Positions 1 through 11,388 of a DNA stretch of 64,000 nt are shown in pieces (position 1 is the stretch's first letter; each line of letters begins with the position of its first letter). Source of the stretch: Liolophura sinensis (taxonomy: Eukaryota > Mollusca > Polyplacophora > Chitonida > Chitonidae); the NCBI RefSeq assembly GCF_032854445.1, contig NC_088302.1, positions 54,972,237 through 55,036,236 on the forward strand, given 5' to 3'. Under the pieces are notes generated by a model that saw only the letters and a list, made by a program, of their open reading frames with translations, was not told where the DNA came from and did not search any database. The position numbers and the translations under genes were made by a program.

Positions 1-1092
1 AGCCCACGAGGTTTAGAATCGCCCAGATTGGAGTTGAACCACGGCCCTCTCTAACCATGTGTTACAATCATGGTCATATTCACCATCACACAGGCACTGT
101 GTCCCTTTAAGAAGGCGGAAGGCAAAGGAAAGTTAAGACGAGTCACGTTCGTATGGATGAAAAGGGCAAAGTCAACGTGTTTGTTTACAAAGGTCAAGAC
201 CCGATCAACACCCGCCAGTGTTGAACCCTTACTGGTCTCTACAAAGGACAATGTGGAGTTAATTTGATAAGGTATTCAGCCTTTGTGCTAGGCAATTTGA
301 ATGTAGCGAGACAGAGATTGGGTTAATATGCCCGCATTCACCAGACACAAGGTGGCGCTAAGCTGTGAAGAAGACAATCGATGGGTACAGGACAATACCC
401 AAAAAGTCAGACAGGGACGCTGAACGAATTTCAAAGTTCTCAAATCAATGAATCCTGAAATATGGGCTCCTTTCTCCAAAAGGTTTCGAGGCAGTCTACA
501 GCAAACTTGAAACTGCTCCGCTGAAAGTTAGGCACACTCCCTAAATGCTGTAACGTAGCCCTACTTGGCCAACAATTTGAGAGACAACCATTGTTCCTTG
601 TGCCTAATGGGAACTCCCTCCGACCAGAGAAAGGGTACGACACATTCTAAGTACATGTATCTGTCGATCATTGTCTCCAATTTCACCTCAACACATTAGG
701 GGATGTAAGTGTTCATTTTGTGCCTGTAAATGAATTTCTTTAAGAACAGGAATTTACAATCGATTCGAAGACGCAACACCTACGAGTCGTGTTTTCGCCC
801 AGGTTTTCGCTGGGGAAGTGGGTGGTGCAAGAAGGTTGACCAAGAGCTTACGGGCTTGATAATGACCTGATAAAAGCGAAACATTGTGGAATGTAACATT
901 TAATGGTGTCTTTAATTCAATTTCACGGGAGAAGAATTTCCATGTCCTGAGTTCTAAAACCTCCTTCGAACCACTTGACGCGAACACAGCCTAATATAGT
1001 AATCACTTGTTTGAAGAAAGAGGTCATTGGCTGGTAGAAAAACATGCCATGGTTCTTACTGGGTTATCATTTTACCTGGGTGTTTCATTCAG
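1..1092 (+). repeat. Segmental duplication, copy A (5' block)
   Basis: This block aligns in the same orientation with about 2840-3985. Shared landmarks, in the same order, include the stretch beginning GTGGAGTTAATTTGATAAGG (near 253 and 3096), ACACAAGGTGGCGCTAAG (near 346 and 3190), ATATGGGCTCCTTTCT and the AATCGATTCGAAGA tract (near 758 and 3650). Divergence is visible as scattered substitutions and small indels, so this is an old duplication. Short open frames in it are not preserved between copies, which argues against coding. Confidence 0.8.
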
Positions 1093-1559
1093 ATTGACTT
1101 ACATGTAGTTACATAATACTTTCATTTGGCTGAAATCATGGGAACGATATTAATACGCGTGACGTAACCTCCTGACGAAGTGGAACTTCTTTTTGTTTGC
1201 TTCGGAATTGTACAAATGGCGACCAGTTTGAATGGTGGTGTTTTTTCAACCGGCGACAAAAACATCCAATCCATCATTACTTTCAGCCACATAAACATTG
1301 CCCAGTATAGAAGAATTTCTCGGCTCTTCAGTTCGACTATTTCTGCCAGCCATGTATCTGGAACGAGCTCTGATTTGTCATATGAAACCACACACGCTCC
1401 GACAATATCGCACTATTGTCATAAGCAGGTGCCCTTGACTTCAAGGTCACAAGGTTTTAATGAATGCAGCACATCATCTTTTTCCCAAACGACTGTATTT
1501 ACATTTAAATAACCCCTTAGAGGTTGAACTTACAAAGTGTTTTTTCTTAAAATTATGAA

Positions 1560-1850
1560 ATGAACACTGCTATCAAATCCTCTATTTCTTGTTTTTGCCA
1601 TTTATTAATCTTGTTGATATGAGAAATTTCGGATATTAGCGGTTCGTGCTGGATCACCTTATCTTCTCATGCGGAAGAATTTGTTCAGCTGTGAACTTGC
1701 CACTGGTGTACACACAGCTAAACCCGATGCAGACGTCTATGTGAGATCCATACTGGGTTGTTAGACCGTTTGGTAATGACGTTGGCTTGACTACCCCTGT
1801 CCTCTGATCCTTACCAAACCGGCAACAGGTGAGATGGGACATGCAGCTGG
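1560..1850 (+). repeat. Segmental duplication, copy A (3' block)
   Basis: Matches about 5600-5780: both contain a TATTTCTT...GTCATTT/GCCATTT tract, a GATAT-rich spacer, a related 'ATTAGYGGTTC' segment, then TTCTCATG and TTTGTTCAGCTGT. It follows the 5' block in both copies, so the two copies represent one duplicated region of roughly 2-3 kb. Copy B has since gained a 109-bp array and a SINE. Confidence 0.65.
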
Positions 1851-2273
1851 TAACTGTCAGATTTACAAAGTTGATTAAGTATACCAGCCAGTCGCTTTTA
1901 TCTGTCAGTCACGCATCAGGATTTCTACATTCCATAACGCTGAAGTCATCACGAAGATTCAAGCGACACATTCTCAGCTTGATGTATTCGGTGTGTTTGG
2001 TGTGCTTGGTATGCTTGCCCTCTGTTTGGAGCATTGCTTTGGGGGTTACGGGCCCTTTGGTCCGACAGACAACCTTACTTAATAGCGGGCTTTAATCACA
2101 CACCTGTTGGTTTTGCTGTAGCTTTACGCCTGGTTTACCCCCACCTTTTCTCGCATATGGGAAATCTTCCTGGACCAGTGATTAAGAAATCAGACAGTTC
2201 ATAAATTAAAGATAAGTTCTACACACTACATGTTGATAACAAATGTCCTAATGTAAAGAACATTAAAGAATAA

Positions 2274-2535
2274 GGGGCTTCCGTGTCTCAATTGGTTAGC
2301 GCGCTAGCGCAGCGTAATGGCCCAGGGGTCTCCCACCAATGAGGTCACTGTGAGTTCAAGTCCAGCTTATGCTGGCTTCTTCTCCGGCAGTACATGGGAA
2401 CGTCTGACAGTAACCTGCATATGGTCGTGGGTTTCCCCAGGACTCTGCCCGGTTTCCATAATGCTGTCCGCCGTTATATAAGTGAAATATTCTTGAGTAG
2501 GGCGTAAAACACCTGTCAAATACATAAATAAATAA
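2274..2535 (+). mobile_element. Full-length tRNA-headed SINE (family 1)
   Basis: A complete short interspersed element. The tRNA-like head carries an A-box-like TCTCAATTGGTTAGCGCG and a B-box-like GTGAGTTCAAGTCC. The conserved body (TGGTCGTGGGTTTCCCC, CATAATGCTG, AAGTGAAATATTCTTGAGTA) ends in GTAAAACACCTGTCAAATA and an AAATA-type tail. It is flanked by a perfect 12-bp TSD, ATTAAAGAATAA, at 2262-2273 and 2536-2547. This is the expected signature of RNA polymerase III transcription and target-primed reverse transcription by a partner LINE. Confidence 0.92.
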
Positions 2536-2839
2536 ATTAAAGAATAACAACACTCTCAAACCAGATCTTTCATTTTAGATAGTAGCATCAGACTTGTTGG
2601 TTCGTCGTGTAACCTGAGCATGAAACCATGAAAACTAATTTAACACACAACAAAGAAACACAGCGTGCTTATACCCCCATCTGGTTACACGGAACAGAAC
2701 TATATTCTTTGTAGCTCGATTTAGGATGGTTGAATGGTCGACGAGACATGGCTTAGATCAGATGGAGTGGGGGAGGTTGAGGTATGCAAACTATACAATT
2801 TAACGTATTTGTCTTGAGATGTCATCTGAACTAACACTG

Positions 2840-3985
2840 AATAAAATTTTAAAATAACCCAACTTGGTGTTGAATCGCGATCCATTCGCGGAATAGAGAT
2901 CACTCTGATCCGTGCTTTTAACCTTGACCATACTGACCATCATATGAGCAGTGAAAAGGAAATGGAGAGAATCTGGGTTAAGATGAGTCACGCTTCTATG
3001 GACGGATGCGGTAAATATATCGAGTCTACTTAAAAGTTAAAACCGGGTGAACTCGCGACAGTATTGAACCCCTGCTGGTTGGTAAAAATCGATAGTGTGG
3101 AGTTAATTTGATAAGGTATTCAGCCCTTGTGCTAGGCAATTGGAATGTAGCGAGACAGAGATTGGGTCAATACGTCGGCATTCACCAGACACAAGGTGGC
3201 GCTAAGTTGTGAAGAAGGCAATCGATGGGTGCAGGACAATACCCAGTAAGTCAGACAGGGACGCTGACTGAATTTCAAAGAGTTCCCAAATCAATGAAAC
3301 CTGAAATATGGGCTCCTTTCTTCAAAACGTTTCCAGGAATTCTACAGCTATCGTGTTACTGCTTATAAATACCCGATAAATGATGTGACGTAAACCCTTT
3401 TGTTTCTTTGCCAGGCTGTTGAGGCTGCAAAGCTTTGGTGCCTAATGGGAACTCCTCCCCGCCGATCAGAGAAAGGTTATGATCCATTGTTCTCAAAAGG
3501 CACATCCTCTAAGCATCTGTCATCAGCAACCAGTGTTGATGCTCCGTTTGTTTCCAATTGCTCCTGAATACACTGGGGGTTGTACATTTCCGGAAGTGTG
3601 CTTTCTTTTTGTGCTCGCAAAAACGATTTTAAGAACAGGAATTTAAAATCGATTCGAAGAGACTATACAGACGGCTGGTGTTTTCAGTCAGCTTCTGGAG
3701 AGGTTTCAGGAAGATTGGCCGAGAGCTTAGAACTTTGATATTGGGCTGAAAAGGGGGAAACATAGCGAACTGAAACATTTAAGGGTCTCTCGAATTTAAT
3801 TACAAGGGAGAAGAATCTTTAGGTGCAGTATTCCAAAACGTTCTTCCAGTCACGTGAATCACCACACCATGGGCAAATCTTGCCAAATACAACAATGACT
3901 AGGTGGAAAATGGAGGTAATTGGTTGATAGGAAAACATGCCATAGTTCTTGTGGTGCGTTGTTTTGCCCCGGTTGTTTAATGAGG
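2840..3985 (+). repeat. Segmental duplication, copy B (5' block)
   Basis: Second copy of the 1-1092 block, in the same orientation at an offset near 2.86 kb. It keeps the GTGGAGTTAATTTGATAAGG, ACACAAGGTGGCGCTAAG and AATCGATTCGAAGA landmarks in order. The copies are clearly diverged, with no shared long open frame. Confidence 0.8.
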
Positions 3986-4634
3986 CAAACATCTTAGTAC
4001 GTGTGTGTTAATTGTTCCGGGGTATACTTGGTGTCAAAGCTGTAATTTTCTCTTTTGAACTAATGAATGAATGAATGAGTCTTGGTACAGTGGCAATATT
4101 TTAACCATAACGTGGCGAGAACATATTTAAACCAGGAGACCATGTATTTCTCTTTGAAGGTGGCTGTTTTCTCCACTATGGCTGACCCATAATTTTATGG
4201 CTCAAAGTTATTTGATAATCACTGAATAGATGTACGACGAACTAAGCTGACTACAAAAGATCTGACAACTCACAAATTTAACAATGTTGCAAAAGGTCTC
4301 CAAAATATGTTTCCACTGCTGCCAAACTGTTTAACTGAGAACTCAACAATATTGTCCTTCCTACCGAACGAAGAAACTTTCCCATGTCTTTACTTGTTTG
4401 CCTCTGAACAATCTGAGCTCATTTTCGTGATAGCTTTATGACTGAACACGCCAATGTAGGTCAGAATTTCGTTAATGCGTGACGACCACTTGGAGAGTGG
4501 GACTTACAGTAAAGAAATGTAATAAATCTGAAGCTGGATTTTATGAATTCTTCCTTCTGATTCATTCCCTGTCACGAAGCGTGAAGAAATTTTCTGCAGA
4601 GTGAAATTATAGGTGTAGTTCATGACTGACTCGT

Positions 4635-5196
4635 TAGCCTTGTCCAACAGCAGTAACCAGGCAAAAATCCCAATGTGATGGCCCTATGTTCACCAGTGTA
4701 CACAGAGATCTCTCCACTGATAGACAGGTTAGTCCTGTCCAGCAGTAGTAACCAGACAGACATGACCCAATGTTCGCAGAACGATGTCAGTAGTGTGGGA
4801 AGAAGTGTATAGAGATATATCTCCATTGTTAGACACGTTTGTCTTGTCCAGCAGCAGTAACCAGACAGATATGGCCCAATATTCGCAGAACGATGTCAGT
4901 AGTGTGGGAAGAAGTGTACAGAGATATATCTCCATTGTTAGACACGTTTGTCTTGTCCAGCAACAATAACCAGACAGATATGGCCCAATATTCGCAGAAC
5001 GATGTCAGTAGTGTGGGAGGAAGTGTACAGAGATATATCTCCATTGTTAGACACGTTTGTCTTGTTCATCAGCAGTAACCAGACAGATATGGCCCAATAT
5101 TCGCAGAGCGATGTCGGTAGTGTGGGAAGAAGTGTACAGAGATATATCTCCATTGTTAGACACGTTTGTCTTGTTCATCAGCAGTAACCAGACAGA
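4635..5196 (+). repeat. 109-bp minisatellite, about 5 copies
   Basis: The phrase TTCGCAGAACGATGTCAGTA recurs every 109 bp, followed by GTGTGGGAAGAAGTGTACAG and CATTGTTAGACACGTTTGTC. The first copy, from about 4635, is the most diverged; later copies are nearly identical. Because 109 is not a multiple of three, the overlapping 60-80 codon frames it creates on both strands are by-products of the array, not genes. Confidence 0.92.
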
Positions 5197-5252
5197 ACCA
5201 TGGCTTCGTATTTAAACGTCTGGGTGAGATTATTGTGTGTCAAACAACAACT

Positions 5253-5505
5253 GGGGCCCTCCGTGGCTCAGTTGGTTAGCGCACTAGCGCAGCGTAATGG
5301 CCCAGGAGCCTCTCACCAATGGGGTCGCTGTGAGTTCAAGTCCAGTTCATGCTGACTCCCTCTCCGGCCGTAAGTGGGAAGATCTGGGTTGTGGGTTTCC
5401 CCCGGGCTCTGCGCGGTTTCTTCCCACCATAATGCTGGCCAACGTCGTATAAGTGAAATATTCTTGAGTACAGCGTAACACACCAATCAAAATAGATAAA
5501 ATATA
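5253..5505 (+). mobile_element. Full-length tRNA-headed SINE (family 1)
   Basis: Head GGCCCTCCGTGGCTCAGTTG, with the typical A-box-like GTGGCTCAGTTGG and B-box-like GTGAGTTCAAGTCC, then the conserved body and a GTAACACACCAATCAAAATA end. A perfect 15-bp TSD, TCAAACAACAACTGG, occurs at 5240-5254 and 5506-5520; its last two G overlap the G-run that starts the element. The intact TSD indicates a fairly recent insertion into copy B of the segmental duplication. Confidence 0.94.
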
Positions 5506-5599
5506 TCAAACAACAACTGGATTTCCTCTGGTCAGATCATTGTACAATGGTCCGTGCTGCTAGCTGTTAATCAATGAACCATTAATAAATCTTCCATAT

Positions 5600-5780
5600 T
5601 ATCAACTTTACAATATATCGATTTCTTTTTTTGTCATTTGTAAGTCTTTTTGATATTAAAATATTAGTGGTTCTTGCGGAATCGCCTGATGTTCTCATGG
5701 AGAGGAGTTTGTTCAGCTGTAAACGTGCCTTTTCTGTAACACACAGCTGTAAACGCGCATCAACCTGTGTCACACAGCAG
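5600..5780 (+). repeat. Segmental duplication, copy B (3' block)
   Basis: Counterpart of 1560-1850, sharing the GATAT...ATTAGTGGTTC, TTCTCATG and TTTGTTCAGCTGT landmarks. It runs directly into the 30/19-bp minisatellite, whose unit (CAGCTGTAAACGTGCC) may have arisen by amplifying the end of this block. Confidence 0.6.
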
Positions 5781-6178
5781 TAAACGCAACACACCTGTGA
5801 CACACACCTGTAAACAATTCCCGCCCATAACACACAGCTGTAAACGTGCCTCACAGCTGTAAACACACCTCGATTGTATCACACAACTGTAAACGCGCCT
5901 TTTCTGTAACACACAGTTATAAATGCGCCTCACCTGTGACAAACAGCTATAAACGCACATCACCTGTAATACACGGCTGTATACGCATCTCACCTGTAAC
6001 ACACAACTTTAAACGATAGTCGCCTATAAAACACAGCTGTAAACGTGCCTCGCAGCTGTTAACACACCTCGCCTGTAACACACAGCTGTAAACGTGCCTC
6101 ACAGCTGTTAACACACCTCGCCTGTAACACAAAGCTGTAAACGTGCCTCACCTGTAACACACACCTGTAAATGCGCCC
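5715..6178 (+). repeat. 30/19-bp compound minisatellite
   Basis: Degenerate tandem array of a 30-bp unit (CACCTGTAACACACAGCTGT plus about 10 bp such as AAACGTGCCT). From about 6049 it is interrupted twice by a shortened 19-bp unit (CGCAGCTGTTAACACACCT and a variant), giving a 49-bp higher-order step. Minus-strand frames across it are by-products of the array. Confidence 0.88.
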
Positions 6179-6199
6179 TGCAGTAAAAGTCAAAACCAG

Positions 6200-9146
6200 G
6201 CAACAGATTAGCGCGATCTTAGAGGTCTTTTAGAGGGTTTGTAGAGAGTTTGTAGAGCGCCTGTAGACAGCTCCGGGACTGACAGTCACCTGCAGAGTCA
6301 GTGATCCGTCCACTCTGACAGATGACACACACCTACGCGCTGGCTGTGGAAAATTGACGACGGAAAATTTAGTTCTTTCTGAGAATGATTTAAAAGAATT
6401 TTTGAAAGACAAACACCATACATGAAACAGAAGTAAAATGTCTGCTGTGTGTCTTTTTGATTGCAACGTGGTAATCTACTTTTAAAGAAGTGATTTAGGA
6501 GTGAGTCCATGCGATCACCACGAGTGATAAAACTAGCTCATACTTCAGCTCCCTTAAAAGTTGACAATCATCTTTTATTTCTTCCGTAGAAGATTTTAGT
6601 TGTTGTGGGAATCATTTGACAGTGAAAACTTATAGCCACTTAGTAATTTAGCAGACAAAGTTGACACTTTGTGCTTACATGCCGTGCAACAACGACAACA
6701 AGAACAACGAATTTGTGCAGATTCGTCACGATAATACGAATTTCACGAACAAACGTGGAGGGGGGGGGGGGTGAAAAATACGATACAGGACAAGTTAAAT
6801 TTAGTCCTGTAATATGACTTGGTGGATAATTTGTAGTTTGTACCAAACAATGTTGGAAAACCACCCACAGAGCAAACGCACGAAGAAAAGTTTTTCTCAC
6901 AGAAAAAGAAATAATTTTCCATTTGCAATAATACACTTTATTTAATTTTTGGCTTACCTGGCGCTGTGTAGTCTACGTTAAATATTTTCTTTATTGAATC
7001 TCTTTGACTACAAAATGTCTTCATGAAAATAATTCCATTCTGTTAATTTGTGATTAACAATACATTATTTGAACCAACATCCAGATGAAATCTGATATCA
7101 AATATTATTTGTGAACTTGAATAAGAGTTGAAGCAAAATGTATGGGACCATCCACGTGCATCAATGACATATGTTTACAAGTTGTTGATTTTCCTGTTTG
7201 TAGGCCTACAATAATGTTTTGATGTATACTTTATTTGTGTAAGAAACACCATGGGTGTTAGCAGCAAAAGCAAAGCGGATTATTGTATGCTTAAGTAAAA
7301 TACTGTAAAATAGTCTTTTACACTGAGACTTGGAAGAAGAACTCATGCAGTCCTAGTGACCAGCTGTCACACTTTGCCAGTATTGAAGAACAATAGGCAT
7401 GTGGTATTGGAATAATTAAATACTGTCACAAGTGTCAAACTTTATTAGCTGACACACACAATATGGTTGTGAACATCTTAAACAATAGAAATTTATTAAT
7501 CTCTGAAAACTGCTGGGGATAGATTCGCTGTTTCTGTGTAAATCCCTCTTCTGTATGACTTCCCAGGTGGAATTTTGGTCAGCAATTATGTCTGTAGGCA
7601 ATCAATAATGTAGGCTAAACTTGAAAACTTCGTTAACACACCAGTCAAATAAAAAAAAAACAATCCACAGGCCATTTCGGGTTACTGGTTATTAACACCG
7701 ACAGCTGCAATCATGCCTACGCAAGTCCGTCAACCGGATGAAGCCTACGGTGAAAAGTCTGCAGCTTGTTGATGTCGGATTCTGTCCTGAACATGCGTGT
7801 TTGGGGGTTATAATTTTTTTTTAGTTGTTTCAGTATGATGCTTACACTACCCTTACAATAATATAAACACATGATGTTAGATAGATGTATTTTTTATATA
7901 AACTCCACAAATGATAAGACATGAGTGAAGGATAACGCAAAGGCACGGCCACACGAGCCTGCTGTCTGCCTGTATTAAGGCAGTATTCTAGGCGGGAAGC
8001 GCACTATTGCTCGTGCCTTTTTCCACAAGAATGTCGTATTGGTTTATGAAGTTTATGTAAAGATTTGTCAAGTTTGCTATAAGATATTTGCTGTAAGGTT
8101 CTGTATGGCATAACATAAATGTATATCAAAATTAGTACGCTGACCATCGATACCAATCGATGACTTTAATCGCACATTTACTCCCTTAATTAATTCACTT
8201 AATCTGGTTGATGAACTGATTTTGTTTTGCAGAGGTAGGTTACATATTGCAAGATAAACTTTCCACTTTTCATGGCTAGTATATGTTAACATAGCTACAC
8301 CTTCCCTTGCAAACCGGCTAGGATTAATCAGTAGACGGAACTATATTCACGCCTTCGAGGATAATCCTGCGTTCTAATCCATGGTTCTTAAAGCGTAAAC
8401 ACTACATGAAGTGCTAACGTGCAGTTAGATCTGTGTCCGCTCGATTTCTGAGCAACGCCACCTTGCTCGGCTGTTGTGTCATTCACCATGGAGAACCTTG
8501 ATGACAAATATGACGCACTTTCTGCATGGTTCCTGGAATACGTTCAGGTGCCTTCTCCTCATGTGGACCTGCTGGAATATCATCCCTTCGCTCTTGAAAG
8601 CTGATGACTACTTTTCTCTATTTAATACATGTTATCAGTTAAAACTGTTTATATAATTATTTGTTACACATCCCTCTGAGAACTCAGATTCACATCTTAC
8701 AAGTGGTAGAGAATGTCGATTAGACACATATAAAGTTTTGCGTTAAATGCATCTTTCTGACAAGTCATAATCTTGGACATAGCATCGTGTATAATGTCCG
8801 TTATGTCCACTTCTCTTGTCCAGTGTGGACAGCCCGCTCCGGACGTGTCAAAATCGTATAGCACGCACCTCTAAGCAAACTAAAGCCGGAAATGCGCCAC
8901 GTTCTGTCACATTCACAGAGTGACGGTAACCAGTTGCTGTCACAGCAAGAGTGACAATCGTTGTTTAGTTCAAATATAACAAGAAAATGTATAAATACTG
9001 ATGTTGGCTTAGTTTGTGTTGCTTCTTTAGATTGAGTTATGTCTTCCCAGACGAATGCACGACAAAGATGTACTGTGTTAGTTTGTCCGTGAGATATCTC
9101 TGCTCTCAAAGGACCTAGTGTCGTGAACATACGGAAGTCTGAAATG
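6200..9146. other. Region with no supported gene
   Basis: AT-rich sequence with only short chance frames. It holds a poly-G run near 6761-6772 and a short AACACACCAGTCAAATAAA plus poly-A remnant of the family 1 SINE 3' end near 7634-7662. A 38-codon frame at 8489-8605 begins in a good initiation context (TTCACCATGG), but I recognise nothing in it and it could be chance. Confidence 0.6.
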
Positions 9147-9455
9147 GATCGTGGCTAATCTGCACTCAACGTCACAACGATCGTGACGAATCTGCCGTCA
9201 ATGTCACAAGGATCGTGACGAATCTGCATTCAATATCTCAAGGACTGTGACCAATCTGCCCTTAGTGCCACTGGGATCGTGATAGATCTGCCGTCAATGT
9301 CACAAGGATCGTGACGAATCTGCACTCAATGTCAAAAGGATCGTGATGAATCTGCCCTCATTGTCACAAGGCTCATGATGAATCTGCGCTCAGTGTCAAC
9401 AGGGTCGTGACAAACGCGCCTTTATTGTCAGAAGGATCGTGACAAGTCGCTGATT
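9147..9455 (+). repeat. 32-bp minisatellite, about 9.5 copies
   Basis: Units begin GATCGTGACGAATCTGC and continue about 15 bp (CGTCAATGTCACAAG and variants). Unit starts at 9147, 9179, 9211, 9243, 9275 and on to 9435 keep an exact 32-bp step with no indels, although point differences are common. It lies immediately left of the Maverick/Polinton island. Confidence 0.93.
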
Positions 9456-9525
9456 CTTGCACACGTGCACACAGAAACTAGTTATCAGTTCTGTGTAGCC
9501 ATCTACCAACGCGTCGCGTTCTTCA

Positions 9526-9725
9526 GTGGGCAACGAGCTGGACAGACCAATGAGCGACGAGGTGAGCGAAACTGTTCGAAGTTGCGTTGAGCAGCTCCGT
9601 CCAGCCAAAACTGACCAATGGGCAACGAGCAGATCAAGAAACACAAGTCTTGGAGAAAAACCGTCCTGGACACGACGTTGGCGCGTGAATTTCATTGGCG
9701 TCCGCGAAGGTAGTATAAATAGAAG
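9526..9725 (+). promoter_or_regulatory. Promoter-like region with CCAAT direct repeats and TATA box
   Basis: Two near-identical elements, GACCAATGAGCGACGAG (about 9544) and GACCAATGGGCAACGAG (about 9611), plus a third partial GTGGGCAACGAG near 9526. They precede an inverted CCAAT (ATTGG, about 9694) and a strong TATA box, TATAAATAG, at 9714-9722. This spacing is typical of a strong RNA polymerase II core promoter. It sits upstream of the plus-strand genes of the Maverick relic and may have driven them. A 144-codon frame runs through it, but the promoter-like repeats make that frame doubtful as a protein. Confidence 0.5.
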
Positions 9726-10117
9726 TGTGGGGAGCCGTGAAGCGGCAAGCTACGGTTATACCTGTCCACGCAACGCTAGACCACTCTTGCCAAGACACTT
9801 TTTCTGGATAGAAGCCGTCATCATGTTGAAACGATCCACTTCTGCCAACCCTCCACTGCCAGAGCTTGCCGAGAAGAAGGGGTGCCCATCTCTCAGCGAG
9901 ACTGTGACCAAACTTCAGCCCACCCATGACTATGAGTGGGGGTGCGTGATGACAGGATGACTGAGATTTTACAATATAAGCGTCATGTCCGACATGTCCG
10001 TAAAGGGTGTTCCAAGTCGATAATCGCTAGGTCCATTTCCAAAACAACGTTTAACACTAGCCCATAGACCCCGACTTCCCACCAAAGCGTGCCGTTTTCG
10101 ACGGCCAGGGCTGGGCC

Positions 10118-10444
10118 ATGTTGAAGGAACTGTCTTCAGATCTCTCCGATGCCGGCTTGACGGTGTGTCAGACGTTATCCGGCGGCTGGTGTCTCTCCAC
10201 CCTGTCCACCCCCGACGGCGCCATGTTCGTTCACATGAAGAATTGGAAGACATACCGACCTGACCGTCCGCTCTACCCGCCCAAAGAATGTGTCACCCTC
10301 ATCTATCAAACCAACTGGCAAAACCTCGTGGGAGCCACCGCAGACATCGATACGCTACTGGTAGGAGACGAGGAAGCCGCCCGCATCGACGACGACGACT
10401 TTGGGGCGGAGCCCGTAACATTCACAAGACATTTGGGACTGTAA
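10118..10444 (+). pseudogene. Unrecognised ORF in Maverick relic, left of integrase
   Basis: A 108-codon frame with coding-like composition (GC-rich third positions, few rare amino acids) and an acidic C-terminus containing DDDD. I cannot assign a family. It ends only 10 bp before a 44-copy CA microsatellite, and recognisable integrase begins just after that, in another frame. It may be an independent gene or an upstream part of the same one. No signal peptide, membrane segment or obvious catalytic motif is visible. Coding-like character is inferred from composition and from its place inside the element. Confidence 0.4.
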
Positions 10445-10453
10445 CCGGACATG

Positions 10454-10454
<1 letters not shown>

Positions 10455-10542
<88 letters not shown>
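10455..10542 (+). repeat. (CA)44 microsatellite
   Basis: Uninterrupted CA dinucleotide for 88 bp, producing poly-His-Thr or poly-Val-Cys frames that are not real proteins. It separates the unassigned 10118-10444 frame from the integrase remnant. Length is likely polymorphic. Confidence 0.98.
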
Positions 10543-10545
<3 letters not shown>

Positions 10546-10890
10546 CGTTTGGATGCCATTCCCCATGTACTGTACTACGAACCCGACAGCCCAGTGGCTT
10601 ACAGCGATGTTCAGCACTTGCTCAAGGCAGCCCGACAACAACGACAAAGTGGTCGGACTCGGGTGTTGGCTTGGCCGTCCAAAAAGGACACGTACACGCT
10701 GTACCATTCTGCTCAAGTGCGCTACATTCGTAACCAGGTCGTGGTTTGAGGGTATAGACATTCAATGGTAGGCGGACCTGTCAACATGGGAGCGTTTGCG
10801 AAGAGAACGACGACAAAGGTTACCTACTTACCTGCAACGATGTCCTCTCCAAGTACGCTTGGGTTGTCTCCCTGAGGGTGACGTGGCGTC
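10543..10890 (+). pseudogene. Maverick/Polinton integrase remnant (rve family)
   Basis: The first frame (to 10749) contains SDVQHLLKAARQQ followed by KKDTYTLYHS and VRYIRNQVVV. This resembles the N-terminal region of Maverick/Polinton and retro-type integrases just before the catalytic core. The frame then breaks with a stop, and a second frame near 10818-10875 reads LLTCNDVLSKYAWVV, resembling the core strand in which an Asp precedes a [VI]-F-S-K-Y-A-W segment. The usual aliphatic residue before that Asp is Asn here. The catalytic core beyond this point is missing or too decayed to see. Such integrases insert the linear dsDNA element into host chromosomes. The gene is dead: at least one stop, one frameshift and no complete DDE triad. 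Confidence 0.72.
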
Positions 10891-10962
10891 TGTCATTTCT
10901 CATCACTCCGCTTCAAGAGATGGATTACTGTATACAAGGCCAGCGCAAGAAATAAAGGCACC

Positions 10963-11220
10963 ATGGCAGCTGTGCTCGGAGTTCTCCTGTACAGCAGAGT
11001 CTTGGTAGGTAGGTTGGCCACGGAACTCAGCGTGCAACTCCTCCAAGACCAGTCCACCATTCATTATCTTTCAAAAGCAATTGAACAAGACCCTCCTCCG
11101 TTGGCGGCTGGTCTGGAAGCCTTCTCCCCACCTGCCGCTGCCGTATCCGTAGCCGATAGACATAACGAGTCGACTTTGAAGCACTGTCCCGGGCGAGGAC
11201 CATGGAGCGATGAAGGGTGA
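10963..11220 (+). pseudogene. Unrecognised 85-codon ORF between integrase and ATPase remnants
   Basis: Starts in a favourable context (GCACCATGG at 10959-10967) and has GC-rich, coding-like composition. It contains a helical-looking stretch (LATELSVQLLQDQSTIHYLS) and a Pro/Ala-rich tail. I do not recognise a family. It may be decayed integrase or ATPase sequence in another frame, or a small element-specific gene. Kept because of its position and composition only. Confidence 0.3.
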
Positions 11221-11388
11221 GCGGGACGAAACTAAGACGAACTCGGCACCTATTACCGTTTCCACACCCCGCGTAGCCCGTCTACCTCGACAGAGCGGGC
11301 AGCCGCCGCCGCCACAGCGGCCTCCCAGATCGATCTGCACCCGTACGACACGACATAACCAAGCTGCTTCTCGCGCCATAGATACTCC

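Noticed and set aside
1122-1512. Overlapping frames on both strands (110 and 89 codons)
   Set aside because: No motif recognised. The minus frame has protein-like stretches but no corroborating copy in the paralogous segment.
4784-5187. Overlapping 60-80 codon ORFs on both strands
   Set aside because: By-products of the 109-bp tandem array, whose period is not divisible by three.
10288-10761. 150-codon frames with poly-His-Thr or poly-Val-Cys
   Set aside because: The frames are held open by the (CA)44 tract; only the 3' part of the plus frame has integrase similarity.
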